This document shows, one piece after another, positions 35,566 through 44,674 of a stretch of 56,136 nt of DNA. The position numbers were made by a program, and so were the translations under genes. The DNA comes from Bradyrhizobium sp. (GTDB lineage: Bacteria; Pseudomonadota; Alphaproteobacteria; Rhizobiales; Xanthobacteraceae). Numbering within the stretch: position 1 is the first letter of the stretch; each line of letters starts with the position of its first letter. The stretch lies in contig NZ_DAIDJE010000104.1 of assembly GCF_027451485.1 (NCBI RefSeq), positions 1 through 56,136 of the forward strand, written 5' to 3'. Below the pieces are notes generated by a model that saw only the letters and a program-made list of their open reading frames with translations, was not told where the DNA came from and made no database searches.

Positions 35566-35934
35566 TCTGCGTCTGTCCAGGCAATTTGTGCGTCAGTTTC
35601 AACGCGTAAGCGGTGAGACCCCAGGCCCCCGCCCGGCAACTTTATCCCACGAAGATCGGATTAATCAAACCGCGCTCCCAAGCGGTGTCAATGTCTGCAA
35701 AGGCGCCAAATCGCCCGCGGTCTCGATTTTTTCAGACATCGCCGCCGTGCTCGGTTTCAGTGCCGCCCTTCAATGGTTCAATCTCGCCTCAGGAAGTTCG
35801 CAGGGTGCCTCTTCTCGATGACACATTGCGGCCGATCGGCAATTTCATCTGGCCGTCATGAGTCCCTGGGGTTTGACCTTTTGACCTGGCGGTGGCTTGC
35901 TGAAGCCGGCCCAACCGCAAAAAGAAGCTTGACG
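35566..35934. other. Divergent intergenic region
   Basis: About 370 bases between the start of the TPR-caspase gene (minus) and the MBL-fold gene (plus). It must hold promoters in both directions. I see no conserved palindrome, RNA gene or supported coding frame in it; the frame of the MBL gene is open upstream to 35773, but that stretch is not protein-like. Confidence 0.5.
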
Positions 35935-36741
35935 ATGGAAACGACCTACGAAGTCCACGCACTCCGCTACGCGACCATGTCGCCGCGCACCCCTCACATG
36001 AACTACATCACGCCGGATCCGCATGAGACCGCAGCATCCGACCTCGATTATTTCGTGTGGTTGGTCCAGGGTGGCGGCCGCAACATTCTCGTCGATACCG
36101 GCTTCAATGCAGAAGAGGCGGCGGCGCGAAGCCGCAAGCTCACGCTGAACCCGGCAGAGGCGCTGACGCGCTTCGGGGTTCGTCCCGACACCATCGATGA
36201 CGTCATCGTCACCCACCTGCACTACGATCATGCCGGCAATCTCGACCTGTTTCCGAAAGCGCGCTTTCATCTGCAGGATCGCGAGATGAGCTATGCCACC
36301 GGGCGCTGCATGTGCTTCGGTCATCTGCGCCACCCGTTCTCGATCGAGCATGTCACGCTGATGGTGCGGCACGTTTACGGCGAACGCGTCACCTTCCATG
36401 CCGGTGAGGGCAGCATCGCCCCCGGCGTCACGGTACATCATGTCGGTGGACATTCCGACGGTTTGCAGGTGGTTCGGATCGCGACGACGCGGGGTCCGAT
36501 CGTGCTGGCGTCCGATGCGGCGCATTTCTACGGCAACCTGCACCGCCGCAATCCGTTTCCGATCGTCTACAACATCGGCGACATGTGCGCCGGCTGGGAG
36601 ACGGTCGAGCGCCTGGCCGGGCATCCGGATCGCGTCATCCCCGGACATGATCCGTTGGTCGCCGAACTCTATCCGCGCGCCAGCGACAAGGTCGACGCCT
36701 TTGCGCTGCACCGGGCGCCGTCTCGTTCCTTCGCAAAATAG
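35935..36741 (+). CDS. MBL-fold hydrolase, N-acyl homoserine lactonase family
   Basis: A 268-residue metallo-beta-lactamase-fold enzyme. The dinuclear-metal motif is complete: THLHYDHAG (His94, His96, Asp98, His99), with further ligands in VGGHSDG, the bridging Asp in LASDAAHFY, and the last His in VIPGHDP. The MCFGHLRHPFSIEHV stretch places it with the AHL-lactonase-like subgroup, but many relatives open other lactones, so quorum quenching is only one possibility. The start METTYEVHAL is chosen because it begins the domain. A dehydrogenase-RidA fusion follows nine bases later. Confidence 0.87.
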   Translation: METTYEVHALRYATMSPRTPHMNYITPDPHETAASDLDYFVWLVQGGGRNILVDTGFNAEEAAARSRKLTLNPAEALTRFGVRPDTIDDVIVTHLHYDHAGNLDLFPKARFHLQDREMSYATGRCMCFGHLRHPFSIEHVTLMVRHVYGERVTFHAGEGSIAPGVTVHHVGGHSDGLQVVRIATTRGPIVLASDAAHFYGNLHRRNPFPIVYNIGDMCAGWETVERLAGHPDRVIPGHDPLVAELYPRASDKVDAFALHRAPSRSFAK

Positions 36742-36750
36742 AGTCCCGCG

Positions 36751-37983
36751 ATGGCAGGCTATAGCAATCTCGGCTTTGTTGGTCTCGGCGTGATGGGCGA
36801 GCCGATTTGCCGCAATCTCGTCAGGAAAAGCGGCGCGCGCGTGACTGCCTTCGATATTGCGCCGGAGCCGCTGGCACGGCTGAAGGCGGAAGGAGCCGCA
36901 ATTGCCAACTCCGTGGCTGAGACCATCGGCCAATGCGAGGTTCTTTTCCTATGTCTGCCCAGCGCCAGGCACGTACGTCAAGTGTTCCAGGACGAGGGCA
37001 TCCGGAACAACATTCGCAAAGGCCAGATCGTCGTCGATCTCGGTACGTCGTCCGTGAGCCAGACCCGCGAGTTCGCAGGCCAGGTGCAGGCAAAGGGCGC
37101 GTTCTGGGTCGATGCGCCGATCGCGCGAACGCGTCAGGCCGCGCAGGACGGCACGTTGAGCGTGATGGTCGGCGCGACGGCGGAACTATTTGCAGCGCTC
37201 AAGCCGCTGATCGAGTGCTTTGCCACCGACGTCACGCTCTGCGGGGGCACCGGGGCCGGGCAGGTGACGAAAATCCTCAACAATATGGTGTTGTTTCAGA
37301 CGGTCAACGCGCTGTCGGAGGCGGTGGCGCTCGCCCGCCGCAATGACGTCGATCCGGCATTGCTGCTCGACACCCTGTCAAAAGGCTCAGCCGACAGTTT
37401 CGCGCTCCGCAACCACGGCATGAAGGCGATCGTGCCGGGCAATTTCCCGGAGCGCGCGTTCTCGACCGAATACGCGCTGAAGGATCTGTCCTATGCATTG
37501 GAGCTCGCCAAGGACGCGGGTTTGAGGATTCGCGGCGCGGAGTTGACCGGAAAGATCCTGCAGGAAGCGATCGATGCCGGTTCGGGCGGCGCGTATTTTC
37601 CCGTCATCGCAAAACATCTCGACGGAGGCCAGTCCGCCATGATCGGTCGTTTTCCCGGGCTCACGCCGACGCGCAGCCGCGCGGTAGTCCATGACGATCT
37701 CGTGCTGACCGTTGCCGTCGCGCCCGACCCGGTCACTCCGTCGATGTACGAACAAACAAAAAAAGCGCTGGCACGGATCGACGAAAGCCTCGCACTGTCC
37801 GGAACGAACAAAAGCAAAATCCTGTCGGCCATCGTCTACATCACTGATATGTCGAAGAAGGGCGAGATGAACCAGGCCTGGGACGAATGGGTGGACAAGG
37901 CCGATCCGCCGATGCGTGCTTGCATCGGCGTTGAACTGGAGCCGCCGCACATCGTGGAAATCGTCGTGACCGCGGCGAAGTGA
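36751..37983 (+). CDS. 3-hydroxyisobutyrate dehydrogenase-like enzyme fused to a RidA domain
   Basis: A 410-residue fusion. Residues 1-295 are a beta-hydroxyacid dehydrogenase: NAD(P) motif GFVGLGVMGEP, and the catalytic Lys174 in GGTGAGQVTKILNN. The substrate loop normally reading DAPVSGG is DAPIARTRQAAQDG, so the substrate is probably unusual. Residues 298-410 are a RidA/YjgF domain, which hydrolyses reactive enamine or imine intermediates. The RidA residues that correspond to E. coli Arg105, Cys107 and Glu120 are Arg389, Cys391 and Glu403 in MRACIGVELEPPHIVEI. The fusion could keep an unstable imino product next to its deaminase. The gene follows the MBL gene by nine bases and is likely co-transcribed with it. 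Confidence 0.88.
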   Translation: MAGYSNLGFVGLGVMGEPICRNLVRKSGARVTAFDIAPEPLARLKAEGAAIANSVAETIGQCEVLFLCLPSARHVRQVFQDEGIRNNIRKGQIVVDLGTSSVSQTREFAGQVQAKGAFWVDAPIARTRQAAQDGTLSVMVGATAELFAALKPLIECFATDVTLCGGTGAGQVTKILNNMVLFQTVNALSEAVALARRNDVDPALLLDTLSKGSADSFALRNHGMKAIVPGNFPERAFSTEYALKDLSYALELAKDAGLRIRGAELTGKILQEAIDAGSGGAYFPVIAKHLDGGQSAMIGRFPGLTPTRSRAVVHDDLVLTVAVAPDPVTPSMYEQTKKALARIDESLALSGTNKSKILSAIVYITDMSKKGEMNQAWDEWVDKADPPMRACIGVELEPPHIVEIVVTAAK

Positions 37984-38010
37984 ACTTGGCGCAAGCGTCT
38001 TGTACGCCGT

Positions 38011-38508
38011 TCAGTAGCCACCCGCCTTTGTGGCGGCTCCAATTGTCTGCGCGAGACCAAGGCTCTGCTCGATCTTGGAGAGCGCGGCTGCGAGTTCCTT
38101 GCGCTCTCCCGCCGACAGGCACGAGAGAATTTCCTGTTCCTTGCCCAGGAGCCGCGGGATCAGTTCTTCATAGAGCTGCCGACCCCTCGGCGTGAGCTGA
38201 AGCGCGAATTCGCGTCGGTCGTCCGGGTTGGCGACGCGCTCAATGATCTTGCGCCGCATGAGCGCCGTGACGGCCCGGCTGATCGTCGATTTGTGCGTTC
38301 GGGTGCAATAGGAAATGTATTGAGCGGTACAGGCGCGTTCACGAAATCCGAGCGTCGCCAGCACCCGCCATTCCGGAATGTCCAGCCCGTAGCGTTCGCG
38401 ATACTCGACGGACAAGGCCGCGCTCACCTCGGCCGCCAGGCGATTGAGGCGGAACGGCATGAAACGGAACAGATCGAGGGTTGCCTTGGCCAAAATGGCT
38501 CCGATCAC
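38011..38508 (-). CDS. MarR-family transcriptional regulator
   Basis: A 165-residue winged-helix repressor. The DNA-binding core runs from about residues 40-115 (EWRVLATLGFRERACTAQYIS, then HKSTISRAVTALMRRKIIERVANPDDRREFALQLTPRG). It is divergent from the FAD hydroxylase, and the 86-base gap contains the pseudo-palindrome TAGTTGCA-AA-TGAAACTA, so it most likely represses the hydroxylase operon and itself until an aromatic acid binds. A start at residue 17 (MPFRLNRLAAE) is an alternative. Confidence 0.92.
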   Translation of the reverse strand: MIGAILAKATLDLFRFMPFRLNRLAAEVSAALSVEYRERYGLDIPEWRVLATLGFRERACTAQYISYCTRTHKSTISRAVTALMRRKIIERVANPDDRREFALQLTPRGRQLYEELIPRLLGKEQEILSCLSAGERKELAAALSKIEQSLGLAQTIGAATKAGGY

Positions 38509-38539
38509 GGGTTGCGCCGGCGCCGCGGCGGGTCTAAGA

Positions 38540-38557
38540 TAGTTGCAAATGAAACTA
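38540..38557. promoter_or_regulatory. Putative MarR operator
   Basis: TAGTTGCA-AA-TGAAACTA is an 18-bp inverted repeat (one mismatch between arms) in the divergent gap between the MarR gene and the FAD hydroxylase. Its size and position fit MarR-family operators. Confidence 0.55.
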
Positions 38558-38594
38558 ATTTAACAGGGCCGGCTCCTTCTGGCCAGAGCCTCCA

Positions 38595-40235
38595 ATGCCG
38601 ATGTCGCAGGGCAACAGCCAGGACGAACCTAGGGCGAAGACCCGGTTCGGCTATCATCGCCATGCCGATCAGAGCCGGCTTGGCGCGGACATCGCCATTC
38701 ATCCGGTGGTCGTGGTCGGCGCGGGGCCCGTGGGGCTGTCGCTCGCCATCGATCTGGCGCAACGCGGCCAGCCGGTGCTGTTGCTCGATGATGCGGATCG
38801 CATCGGCGAGGGGTCGCGCGCGATCTGCTTCTCGAAGCGCTCGCTCGAATTCTGGGACCGGCTTGGCGTTGGTCAGCGCATGGTCGACAAGGGCGTGGTC
38901 TGGCAGGTCGGAAAAATCTTTCACGGCGCCTCGCTACTCTACCAGTTCGATCTGTTGCCGGAGCAGGGCCATAAGCGCCCGGCCTTCATCAATCTTCAGC
39001 AGTTCTATGCGGAGGCCTATCTGGTCGACCGCGTCGGGGAATTGCCCGCGATCTCCTTGCGCTGGCGCAACAAGGTCGTCGGATTGGAGCGGCGCAACGA
39101 CCACGTCGTCCTCTCAATCGAGACACCCGAGGGGCCATACCGGATTGGCGCTAGCTACGTCGTCGCCTGCGACGGCGCACGTTCGACGCTGCGCCAAATG
39201 GTGGGTGCCGAGTTCGCCGGTCAGGTGTTCGAGGATCAGTTTCTGATCGCCGACGTCAAGATGACCGCCGAGTTTCCGACCGAACGCTGGTTCTGGTTCG
39301 ATCCGCCGTTTCACGCCGGCAGGTCGGCCTTGCTTCACAAGCAGCCGGACGACGTCTGGCGCATCGATCTGCAACTTGACCGCGACGCCGATCCGGTCGC
39401 CGAAAGGCAGCCGGAAAATGTGAGGCCGCGGATCGCGCGCATGCTCGGTCACGATCACTTCGATTTCGAATGGATCTCGCTTTACAAGTTCCAGTGCCGG
39501 CGGATGGCGAGTTTCCTCCACGGCCGCGTGATCTTTGCCGGCGATGCCGCCCATCAGGTTTCGCCATTCGGCGCGCGCGGCGCCAATTCGGGCCTGGAGG
39601 ACGCCGAAAATCTGGGCTGGAAGCTTGACCGCGTGCTGCGCAGGACCTCGCCGGAAACCTTGCTGGAGAGCTACAACACCGAACGTAGCCAGGCGGCGGA
39701 CGAGAATATCCGCGAATCCACCCGTTCGACGGATTTCATGGCTCCGAATTCGCCTTGCGAAGCCAGGCTGCGCAAGGTCGTGTTGTCGCTCGCCAAGGAA
39801 ACCGAATTCGGCAAGCGAATGGTCAATGGCGGACGACTTTCGGTTCCCTCGATCTACCAGACCCCGTTGTCGACCGCAGATTGCGAGGACTGGCGCGGCG
39901 GCCCGCGTCCCGGTGCCTCGATGGTGGATGCGCCCATCTCGAAGCCCGGCGGCGAGGCCTCATATCTCACCGACGCCTTCGTGGACGCCGGTCGGGGCTT
40001 TGCGCTGGTCGCATTTGCCGACGGCGAGGCCATCGACCTTCCAGAAGAAGTCGCGATGATCCCGATCGGGAGTGCGGGACTTTCCGATGCTGCCGGCCTT
40101 CTCGCCGCGCGCTACGATGCCCGGCCTGGAACTGCTTATCTGCTTCGACCGGACGGCTACGTGGCGGCGCGTTTCCGTCATCCGACGCGCAGTGCCATCG
40201 AGGCTGCGCTTTTGCGCGCGTCCGGCAACAATTGA
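38595..40235 (+). CDS. FAD-dependent aromatic hydroxylase (MhpA-like)
   Basis: A 546-residue group A flavoprotein monooxygenase. It has the FAD dinucleotide motif VVVGAGPVGLSLAIDL (residues 38-53), the DG motif in CDGARSTLRQ (about 198), and the GD motif with the long helix VIFAGDAAHQVSPFGARGAN then SGLEDAENLGWKL. A C-terminal thioredoxin-like part is present, as in MhpA and phenol hydroxylase. Its position ahead of homogentisate dioxygenase suggests it hydroxylates a monohydroxylated aromatic acid (for example 3-hydroxyphenylacetate) to homogentisate. That role is inferred from context; MhpA-type oxidation is the alternative. Confidence 0.88.
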   Translation: MPMSQGNSQDEPRAKTRFGYHRHADQSRLGADIAIHPVVVVGAGPVGLSLAIDLAQRGQPVLLLDDADRIGEGSRAICFSKRSLEFWDRLGVGQRMVDKGVVWQVGKIFHGASLLYQFDLLPEQGHKRPAFINLQQFYAEAYLVDRVGELPAISLRWRNKVVGLERRNDHVVLSIETPEGPYRIGASYVVACDGARSTLRQMVGAEFAGQVFEDQFLIADVKMTAEFPTERWFWFDPPFHAGRSALLHKQPDDVWRIDLQLDRDADPVAERQPENVRPRIARMLGHDHFDFEWISLYKFQCRRMASFLHGRVIFAGDAAHQVSPFGARGANSGLEDAENLGWKLDRVLRRTSPETLLESYNTERSQAADENIRESTRSTDFMAPNSPCEARLRKVVLSLAKETEFGKRMVNGGRLSVPSIYQTPLSTADCEDWRGGPRPGASMVDAPISKPGGEASYLTDAFVDAGRGFALVAFADGEAIDLPEEVAMIPIGSAGLSDAAGLLAARYDARPGTAYLLRPDGYVAARFRHPTRSAIEAALLRASGNN

Positions 40236-40242
40236 GTCGGCC

Positions 40243-40479
40243 ATGGCGTTGGTAACTCGCTCGAAATTTGAAAGACCGGACGATGCGTTTCGCGCGATCG
40301 TTGAGGCGCATCGCGGACTGAGCGAGGAGGCGAGCGCCGATCTCGATGCCGCGCTGGTTCTCATTCTCGCCAATCACATCGGCGACATCGACGTGCTGCG
40401 CGAGGCGATCGAGCTGGCAAGGCGGCGGATGGTGGAAGCGAGGCAACAGCAACAGCAGCAACAGCAGCAACAACAATAA
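40243..40479 (+). CDS. DUF2783-type small protein with a polyglutamine tail
   Basis: A 78-residue protein between the hydroxylase and the altered MBL protein. The first ~65 residues resemble DUF2783 (LSEEASADLDAALVLILANHIGD then VLREAIELARR), a family often found beside flavin hydroxylases and MBL proteins. It ends in eleven consecutive glutamines encoded by CAR codons. Its stop shares one base with the ATG of the next gene (TAATG), so the two are coupled. The ATG at 40243 is seven bases after the hydroxylase stop. Function unknown. Confidence 0.8.
   Translation: MALVTRSKFERPDDAFRAIVEAHRGLSEEASADLDAALVLILANHIGDIDVLREAIELARRRMVEARQQQQQQQQQQQ
40444..40479 (+). repeat. CAR-codon (polyglutamine) microsatellite
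   Basis: A run of CAA and CAG codons encodes eleven glutamines at the C-terminus of the DUF2783 protein. Such slippage-prone trinucleotide tracts are unusual in bacterial genes and may vary in length between strains. Confidence 0.85.
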
Positions 40480-41453
40480 TGACCAACAGGATTGAAGCGA
40501 TGGCCAAGGGATTTGCGTCTACGACCGATATGGCGGAGAAGAAGGTCACGTTCTCCGAAATCGGGTCCGACCTTTATGCCTTTACAGCGGAGGGTGACCC
40601 CAACACCGCGGTCATTGTCGGCGAGGACGGCTGCCTCGTCTTCGACGCGCAGGCGACGCCGGCGATGGCAAACAAGGTGATCGAGCGTGTGCGCACCGTC
40701 ACAGACAAGCCGATCAAATATGTCGTGCTGTCACATTATCACGCAGTACGCGTGCTCGGTGCGTCGGCCTACAAGGCACAGGCGATCATTGCCTCGGAGG
40801 AAACGCGGCGGCTGGTTGCCGAACGCGGCCAGCAGGATTGGGATTCCGAATACGGCCGCTTCCCGCGGCTATTCCAGGATGCGCAAAGCATTCCCGGGCT
40901 GACCTGGCCGACGCTTACCTTTGAAGGCGACATGTCGATCTATCTCGGCAAACGCGAGGTGCGCCTGATGCAACTTGGCGCAGGGCATACCTCGGGGGAC
41001 ATCGTCGCCTGGGTGCCAGATGCGGAGGTGATGTTCTCCGGCGACCTCATCGAATATCACTCAGCCTGCTATTGCGGCGATGCGCATCTGCGCGAGTGGC
41101 CCTCGACGCTGAACGAAATCCGCGCCTTCAATCCCAAGGCGATCGCGCCGGGACGCGGCGATGCGCTGAAGGGGCTGGCGACGGCTCGAGAAGCGATCGC
41201 GATGACGCGCGACTTCGTCACGACGCTTTATGGGGCAGCGGAAGCCGCCGTCGCCAGGGGACGCAGTCTCAAGGACACGATGGCGTCGACGCGCGAGGTA
41301 ATGGATCCGAAGTTTTCCAGCTTTGCCATCTACGAGCACTGCCTGCCGTTCAACGTCTCGCGCGCGTTCGACGAAGCGTCCGGAATCGACGATCCCGTGA
41401 TCTGGACCGACAAGCGCGACCGCGAAATGTGGGCCGCCCTGCAAGGAGGATGA
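40479..41453 (+). CDS. MBL-fold protein with altered metal motif
   Basis: A 324-residue metallo-beta-lactamase-fold protein. The usual HxHxDH motif reads HYHAVR (residues 86-91), so the Asp and last His are missing, while downstream GAGHTSGD and the Asp in MFSGDLIEY are kept. It may bind one metal or be inactive. It overlaps the DUF2783 stop and is directly followed by homogentisate dioxygenase, so it belongs to the aromatic operon. A start at [10 protein letters not shown] (40500) with AGGA upstream is as plausible as the coupled ATG used here. Confidence 0.85.
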   Translation: MTNRIEAMAKGFASTTDMAEKKVTFSEIGSDLYAFTAEGDPNTAVIVGEDGCLVFDAQATPAMANKVIERVRTVTDKPIKYVVLSHYHAVRVLGASAYKAQAIIASEETRRLVAERGQQDWDSEYGRFPRLFQDAQSIPGLTWPTLTFEGDMSIYLGKREVRLMQLGAGHTSGDIVAWVPDAEVMFSGDLIEYHSACYCGDAHLREWPSTLNEIRAFNPKAIAPGRGDALKGLATAREAIAMTRDFVTTLYGAAEAAVARGRSLKDTMASTREVMDPKFSSFAIYEHCLPFNVSRAFDEASGIDDPVIWTDKRDREMWAALQGG

Positions 41454-41455
41454 TC

Positions 41456-42802
41456 ATGAATATCAATGCCTCTCCCGATGCGATCAGCCGCAGCCCGGCC
41501 CATATCACGCCCGGCTACATGTCCGGCTTCGGCAACAGCTTTGAAACAGAGGCGCTGGCCGGCGCATTGCCGATCGGGCGCAATTCGCCGCAGCGTTGTG
41601 CCTATGGGCTCTATGCCGAGCAGTTATCCGGCTCGCCCTTTACGGCGCCGCGCGGCAGCAATGAGCGTTCCTGGCTCTATCGCATTCGCCCCTCCGTGAA
41701 GCATTCCGGCCGTTTCGAAAAGACCGATATCGGACTGTGGCGCACCGCGCCGTGTCACGAGCAGGACGTGGCGATCGGCCAGTTGCGCTGGGATCCGGTG
41801 CCGATCCCGAAAGCCGAGATGACCTTCCTGCAAGGCGTGCAGACAATGACGACCGCGGGCGATGCCGGGACGCAGGCGGGCATGGCGGCGCATGTTTTCC
41901 TGATCACCAAATCCATGGTCGACCAGAACTTCTACAACGCCGATGGCGAGATGCTGTTCGTTCCGCAGCAAGGCGACCTGCGCTTCGTGACCGAATTCGG
42001 GCGAATTGACGTGGAGCCCGGCGAGATCGCCGTAATTCCGCGCGGCGTGAAATTCCGCATCGAGCTGACCGCCGGCCCCGCTCGTGGCTATCTGTGCGAA
42101 AATTACGGCGGCGCCTTCACGTTGCCGGAGCGCGGACCGATCGGCGCCAATTGCCTTGCCAATGCGCGGGATTTTCTCACTCCGGTCGCCGCCTATGAAG
42201 ACAAAGACACGCCGACCGAATTGTTCGTGAAATGGGGCGGCTCGCTCTACGTGACCAGACTGCCGCACTCGCCGATCGACGTGGTAGCCTGGCACGGCAA
42301 TTACGCGCCGTACAAGTACGACTTGAGAAACTTTTCGCCGGTCGGCGCGATCAGTTTCGATCATCCCGATCCGTCGATCTTCACGGTGCTGACTTCGCCG
42401 TCCGAAACGGCCGGTACGGCCAACATCGATTTTGTGATTTTCCCGGAGCGATGGATGGTTGCTGAAGACACCTTCCGGCCGCCCTGGTACCACGTGAACA
42501 TCATGTCTGAATTCATGGGCCTGATCTATGGGGTCTATGACGCGAAGCCTCAAGGGTTCACGCCCGGCGGCATCAGCCTGCACAACATGATGCTGCCGCA
42601 TGGTCCCGACCGCGAGGCCTTTGATCACGCCAGCAACGGCGAATTGAAGCCGGTCAAGCTGACGGGCACGATGGCCTTCATGTTCGAGACGCGATTTCCG
42701 CAGCGCGTCACCACGCACGCGGCGAAATCTTCGACGCTGCAGCGCGATTATGCGGATTGCTGGAAGGGTCTGGAGAAACGGTTCGATCCGAACAAGCCTT
42801 AG
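41456..42802 (+). CDS. hmgA: Homogentisate 1,2-dioxygenase
   Basis: A 448-residue ring-cleaving iron enzyme that converts homogentisate to maleylacetoacetate. Its Fe(II) ligands are His346 ([12 protein letters not shown]), Glu352 and His382 ([10 protein letters not shown]), with the same spacing (6 and 30) as His335, Glu341 and His371 in the human enzyme. The opening [20 protein letters not shown] and [16 protein letters not shown] are family signatures. The start at the second ATG has AGGAGG six bases upstream; an ATG at 41450 lies too close to the ribosome site. It overlaps no gene but starts within 3 bases of the MBL stop. Confidence 0.97.
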   Translation: MNINASPDAISRSPAHITPGYMSGFGNSFETEALAGALPIGRNSPQRCAYGLYAEQLSGSPFTAPRGSNERSWLYRIRPSVKHSGRFEKTDIGLWRTAPCHEQDVAIGQLRWDPVPIPKAEMTFLQGVQTMTTAGDAGTQAGMAAHVFLITKSMVDQNFYNADGEMLFVPQQGDLRFVTEFGRIDVEPGEIAVIPRGVKFRIELTAGPARGYLCENYGGAFTLPERGPIGANCLANARDFLTPVAAYEDKDTPTELFVKWGGSLYVTRLPHSPIDVVAWHGNYAPYKYDLRNFSPVGAISFDHPDPSIFTVLTSPSETAGTANIDFVIFPERWMVAEDTFRPPWYHVNIMSEFMGLIYGVYDAKPQGFTPGGISLHNMMLPHGPDREAFDHASNGELKPVKLTGTMAFMFETRFPQRVTTHAAKSSTLQRDYADCWKGLEKRFDPNKP

Positions 42803-42808
42803 GGGCTC

Positions 42809-42910
42809 TGTCATCCCAGAGCGATGACTCGGCATCGCCCTCGGAATCCATTGCGCCGGGTATCTTGGAGAAATGGTTCCGGATATCCGGTCCGCGGCTC
42901 CAGAATGACA
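42809..42910. repeat. REP-like intergenic element
   Basis: TGTCATCCCAGAG near the start and CTCCAGAATGACA at the end are inverted copies (two mismatches or gaps), enclosing about 75 bases. It resembles Bradyrhizobium GTCATTCC-type intergenic palindromes and may form an mRNA hairpin between hmgA and fahA. Confidence 0.5.
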
Positions 42911-42941
42911 AGGAAACCTTCGAGATAGCGAGGACGCGATA

Positions 42942-44213
42942 ATGACCCATCCCAACGATCCCGCGCTTCGCTCCTTCATTCCGGTCGACGCCGAATCCGA
43001 TTTTCCGATTCAGAACCTGCCCTACGGCGTGTTCTCTGCGCGCGGCCTCGCGCCTCGCGTCGGCGTTGCGATCGGCGACTACGTGCTTGATCTCTGGGAG
43101 CTGGAGCAGGATGGCAGACTCGCTGTCGGCCAGGACGGCCCCGGCGTGTTTGTCGCGGATACACTCAATCCCTTCATGGCACTGGGGCCGAAGGTGTGGG
43201 CGGCGACGCGTTCGCGGATCAGCGAGCTTCTCCGACACGACAACGGTGAGCTGCGCGACAATGAAGCATTGTGTCGCCGCGTGCTGGTACCGATGAAGGA
43301 AGCGAGGTTGCATCTGCCGATTGCCGTTTCCGGCTACACCGATTTTTACGCCTCAAAAGAACATGCCAGCAATGTCGGCATCATGTTCCGCGGCAAGGAG
43401 AATGCCTTGCAGCCGAATTGGCTGCATATGCCGGTGGGCTATAACGGCCGGGCGTCGACCGTCGTGGTGTCCGGCACGAAGGTGCGGCGGCCGCGCGGGC
43501 AATTGAAGCCGCCGGGTGCCGACCTTCCCAGCTTCGGCGCCTGCAGGCGGCTCGATTTCGAGCTCGAAATGGGGGCGGTGATCGGTCAGCCGTCGCCGAT
43601 GGGCGAGACGCTGACGGAAGCGCTGGCAGAACAGATGATCTTCGGCTTTGTTCTGCTGAACGACTGGAGCGCCCGAGATATCCAGCAATGGGAGTACGTT
43701 CCGCTCGGTCCGTTTCTGGCGAAGGCGTTTGCAACCTCGATCAGCCCATGGGTTGTGACCTCAGCGGCGCTGGAGCCATTCCGCCGGCAGGGGCCGAAGC
43801 AGGATCCGGCTCCATTGCCGTATTTGCAGCAAACACAGCCCCACAATTACGACATCGAACTGGAAGTCGCCTTGCGGGCGGCGCCGATGAGCAAGCCGGC
43901 GCGCATCTGCCGCACCAATTTCAAGTACATGTACTGGTCATCGGTGCAGCAATTGCTGCATCATGCTTCCTCCGGCTGCGCCATGAATGTGGGCGATCTG
44001 TTGGGCTCCGGCACGATGTCGGGACCGGAGAAAGATCAGCGCGGCAGCCTGCTCGAGATTTCCTGGAACGGCACCGAGCCGGTCGAGCTTGCCAGCGGCA
44101 TCACGCGGACATTTCTCGAAGATGGTGATTCGCTCGTGATGCGCGGCTGGTGCCAGGGCAACGGTTACCGCGTTGGCTTCGGCGAGGTCGAAGGCACGAT
44201 TGTGCCGGCTTGA
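42942..44213 (+). CDS. fahA: Fumarylacetoacetase
   Basis: A 423-residue hydrolase that cleaves fumarylacetoacetate to fumarate and acetoacetate, the last step of homogentisate breakdown. An N-terminal SH3-like domain (1-115) precedes the FAH catalytic domain. Family motifs are YTDFYASKEHASNVGIMFRG, ELEMGAVIG, LLNDWSARDIQQWEYVPLGP and the C-terminal GTMSGPEKDQRGSLLE. It follows hmgA by 140 bases, with a REP-like element between; the maleylacetoacetate isomerase that acts between the two enzymes is not in the window. Confidence 0.96.
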   Translation: MTHPNDPALRSFIPVDAESDFPIQNLPYGVFSARGLAPRVGVAIGDYVLDLWELEQDGRLAVGQDGPGVFVADTLNPFMALGPKVWAATRSRISELLRHDNGELRDNEALCRRVLVPMKEARLHLPIAVSGYTDFYASKEHASNVGIMFRGKENALQPNWLHMPVGYNGRASTVVVSGTKVRRPRGQLKPPGADLPSFGACRRLDFELEMGAVIGQPSPMGETLTEALAEQMIFGFVLLNDWSARDIQQWEYVPLGPFLAKAFATSISPWVVTSAALEPFRRQGPKQDPAPLPYLQQTQPHNYDIELEVALRAAPMSKPARICRTNFKYMYWSSVQQLLHHASSGCAMNVGDLLGSGTMSGPEKDQRGSLLEISWNGTEPVELASGITRTFLEDGDSLVMRGWCQGNGYRVGFGEVEGTIVPA

Positions 44214-44257
44214 ACTCATTACGGGTCTGGTCCTTGACCATCCCGGATGACGCGTGA

Positions 44258-44569
44258 CTATCGCTGCTCCGGCGGAATATCCCGAATCCGCTGCACGTGT
44301 GCCGCGATAGCCTCGTGCCCATATTCGAGATGCATACGCTTGTCCGATGGCGGTTGCTTTACGACCGACACGCCAGGCCGCCATTCGCGCGCGGGGCGGA
44401 TCGGCCGCGGCGCGAATCCTCCCCCGCAATTCGGGCACACATTCTCGAGCTTATCCTCGGCGCAGGCCGCGCAGAACGTGCACTCATAGCTGCAAATCCG
44501 CGCGTCTATCGCATGCGGCGGCAGATCCTTATCGCAGTATTCGCAGTTTGGCCGGAGTTGCAGCGCCAT
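44258..44569 (-). CDS. DUF1272-family zinc-ribbon-like protein
   Basis: A 103-residue small protein with many paired cysteines typical of DUF1272: NCEYCDKDLPP, ICSYECTFCAACAEDKLENVCPNCGGG. These likely bind one or two zinc ions. The C-terminal part (DKRMHLEYGHEAIAAHVQRI) is charged and variable. Role unknown. It lies convergent to fahA and 105 bases downstream of the racemase gene. Confidence 0.85.
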   Translation of the reverse strand: MALQLRPNCEYCDKDLPPHAIDARICSYECTFCAACAEDKLENVCPNCGGGFAPRPIRPAREWRPGVSVVKQPPSDKRMHLEYGHEAIAAHVQRIRDIPPEQR

Positions 44570-44674
44570 GTCTTTCTCCGTGGGACGCGCAGCATCATCG
44601 CAGGACGCGCCGGAGTTTCGAATGCCGGATTTACCTCGATTCCGGACAAGGACCTTGGCCGACGCGCCCGATTT

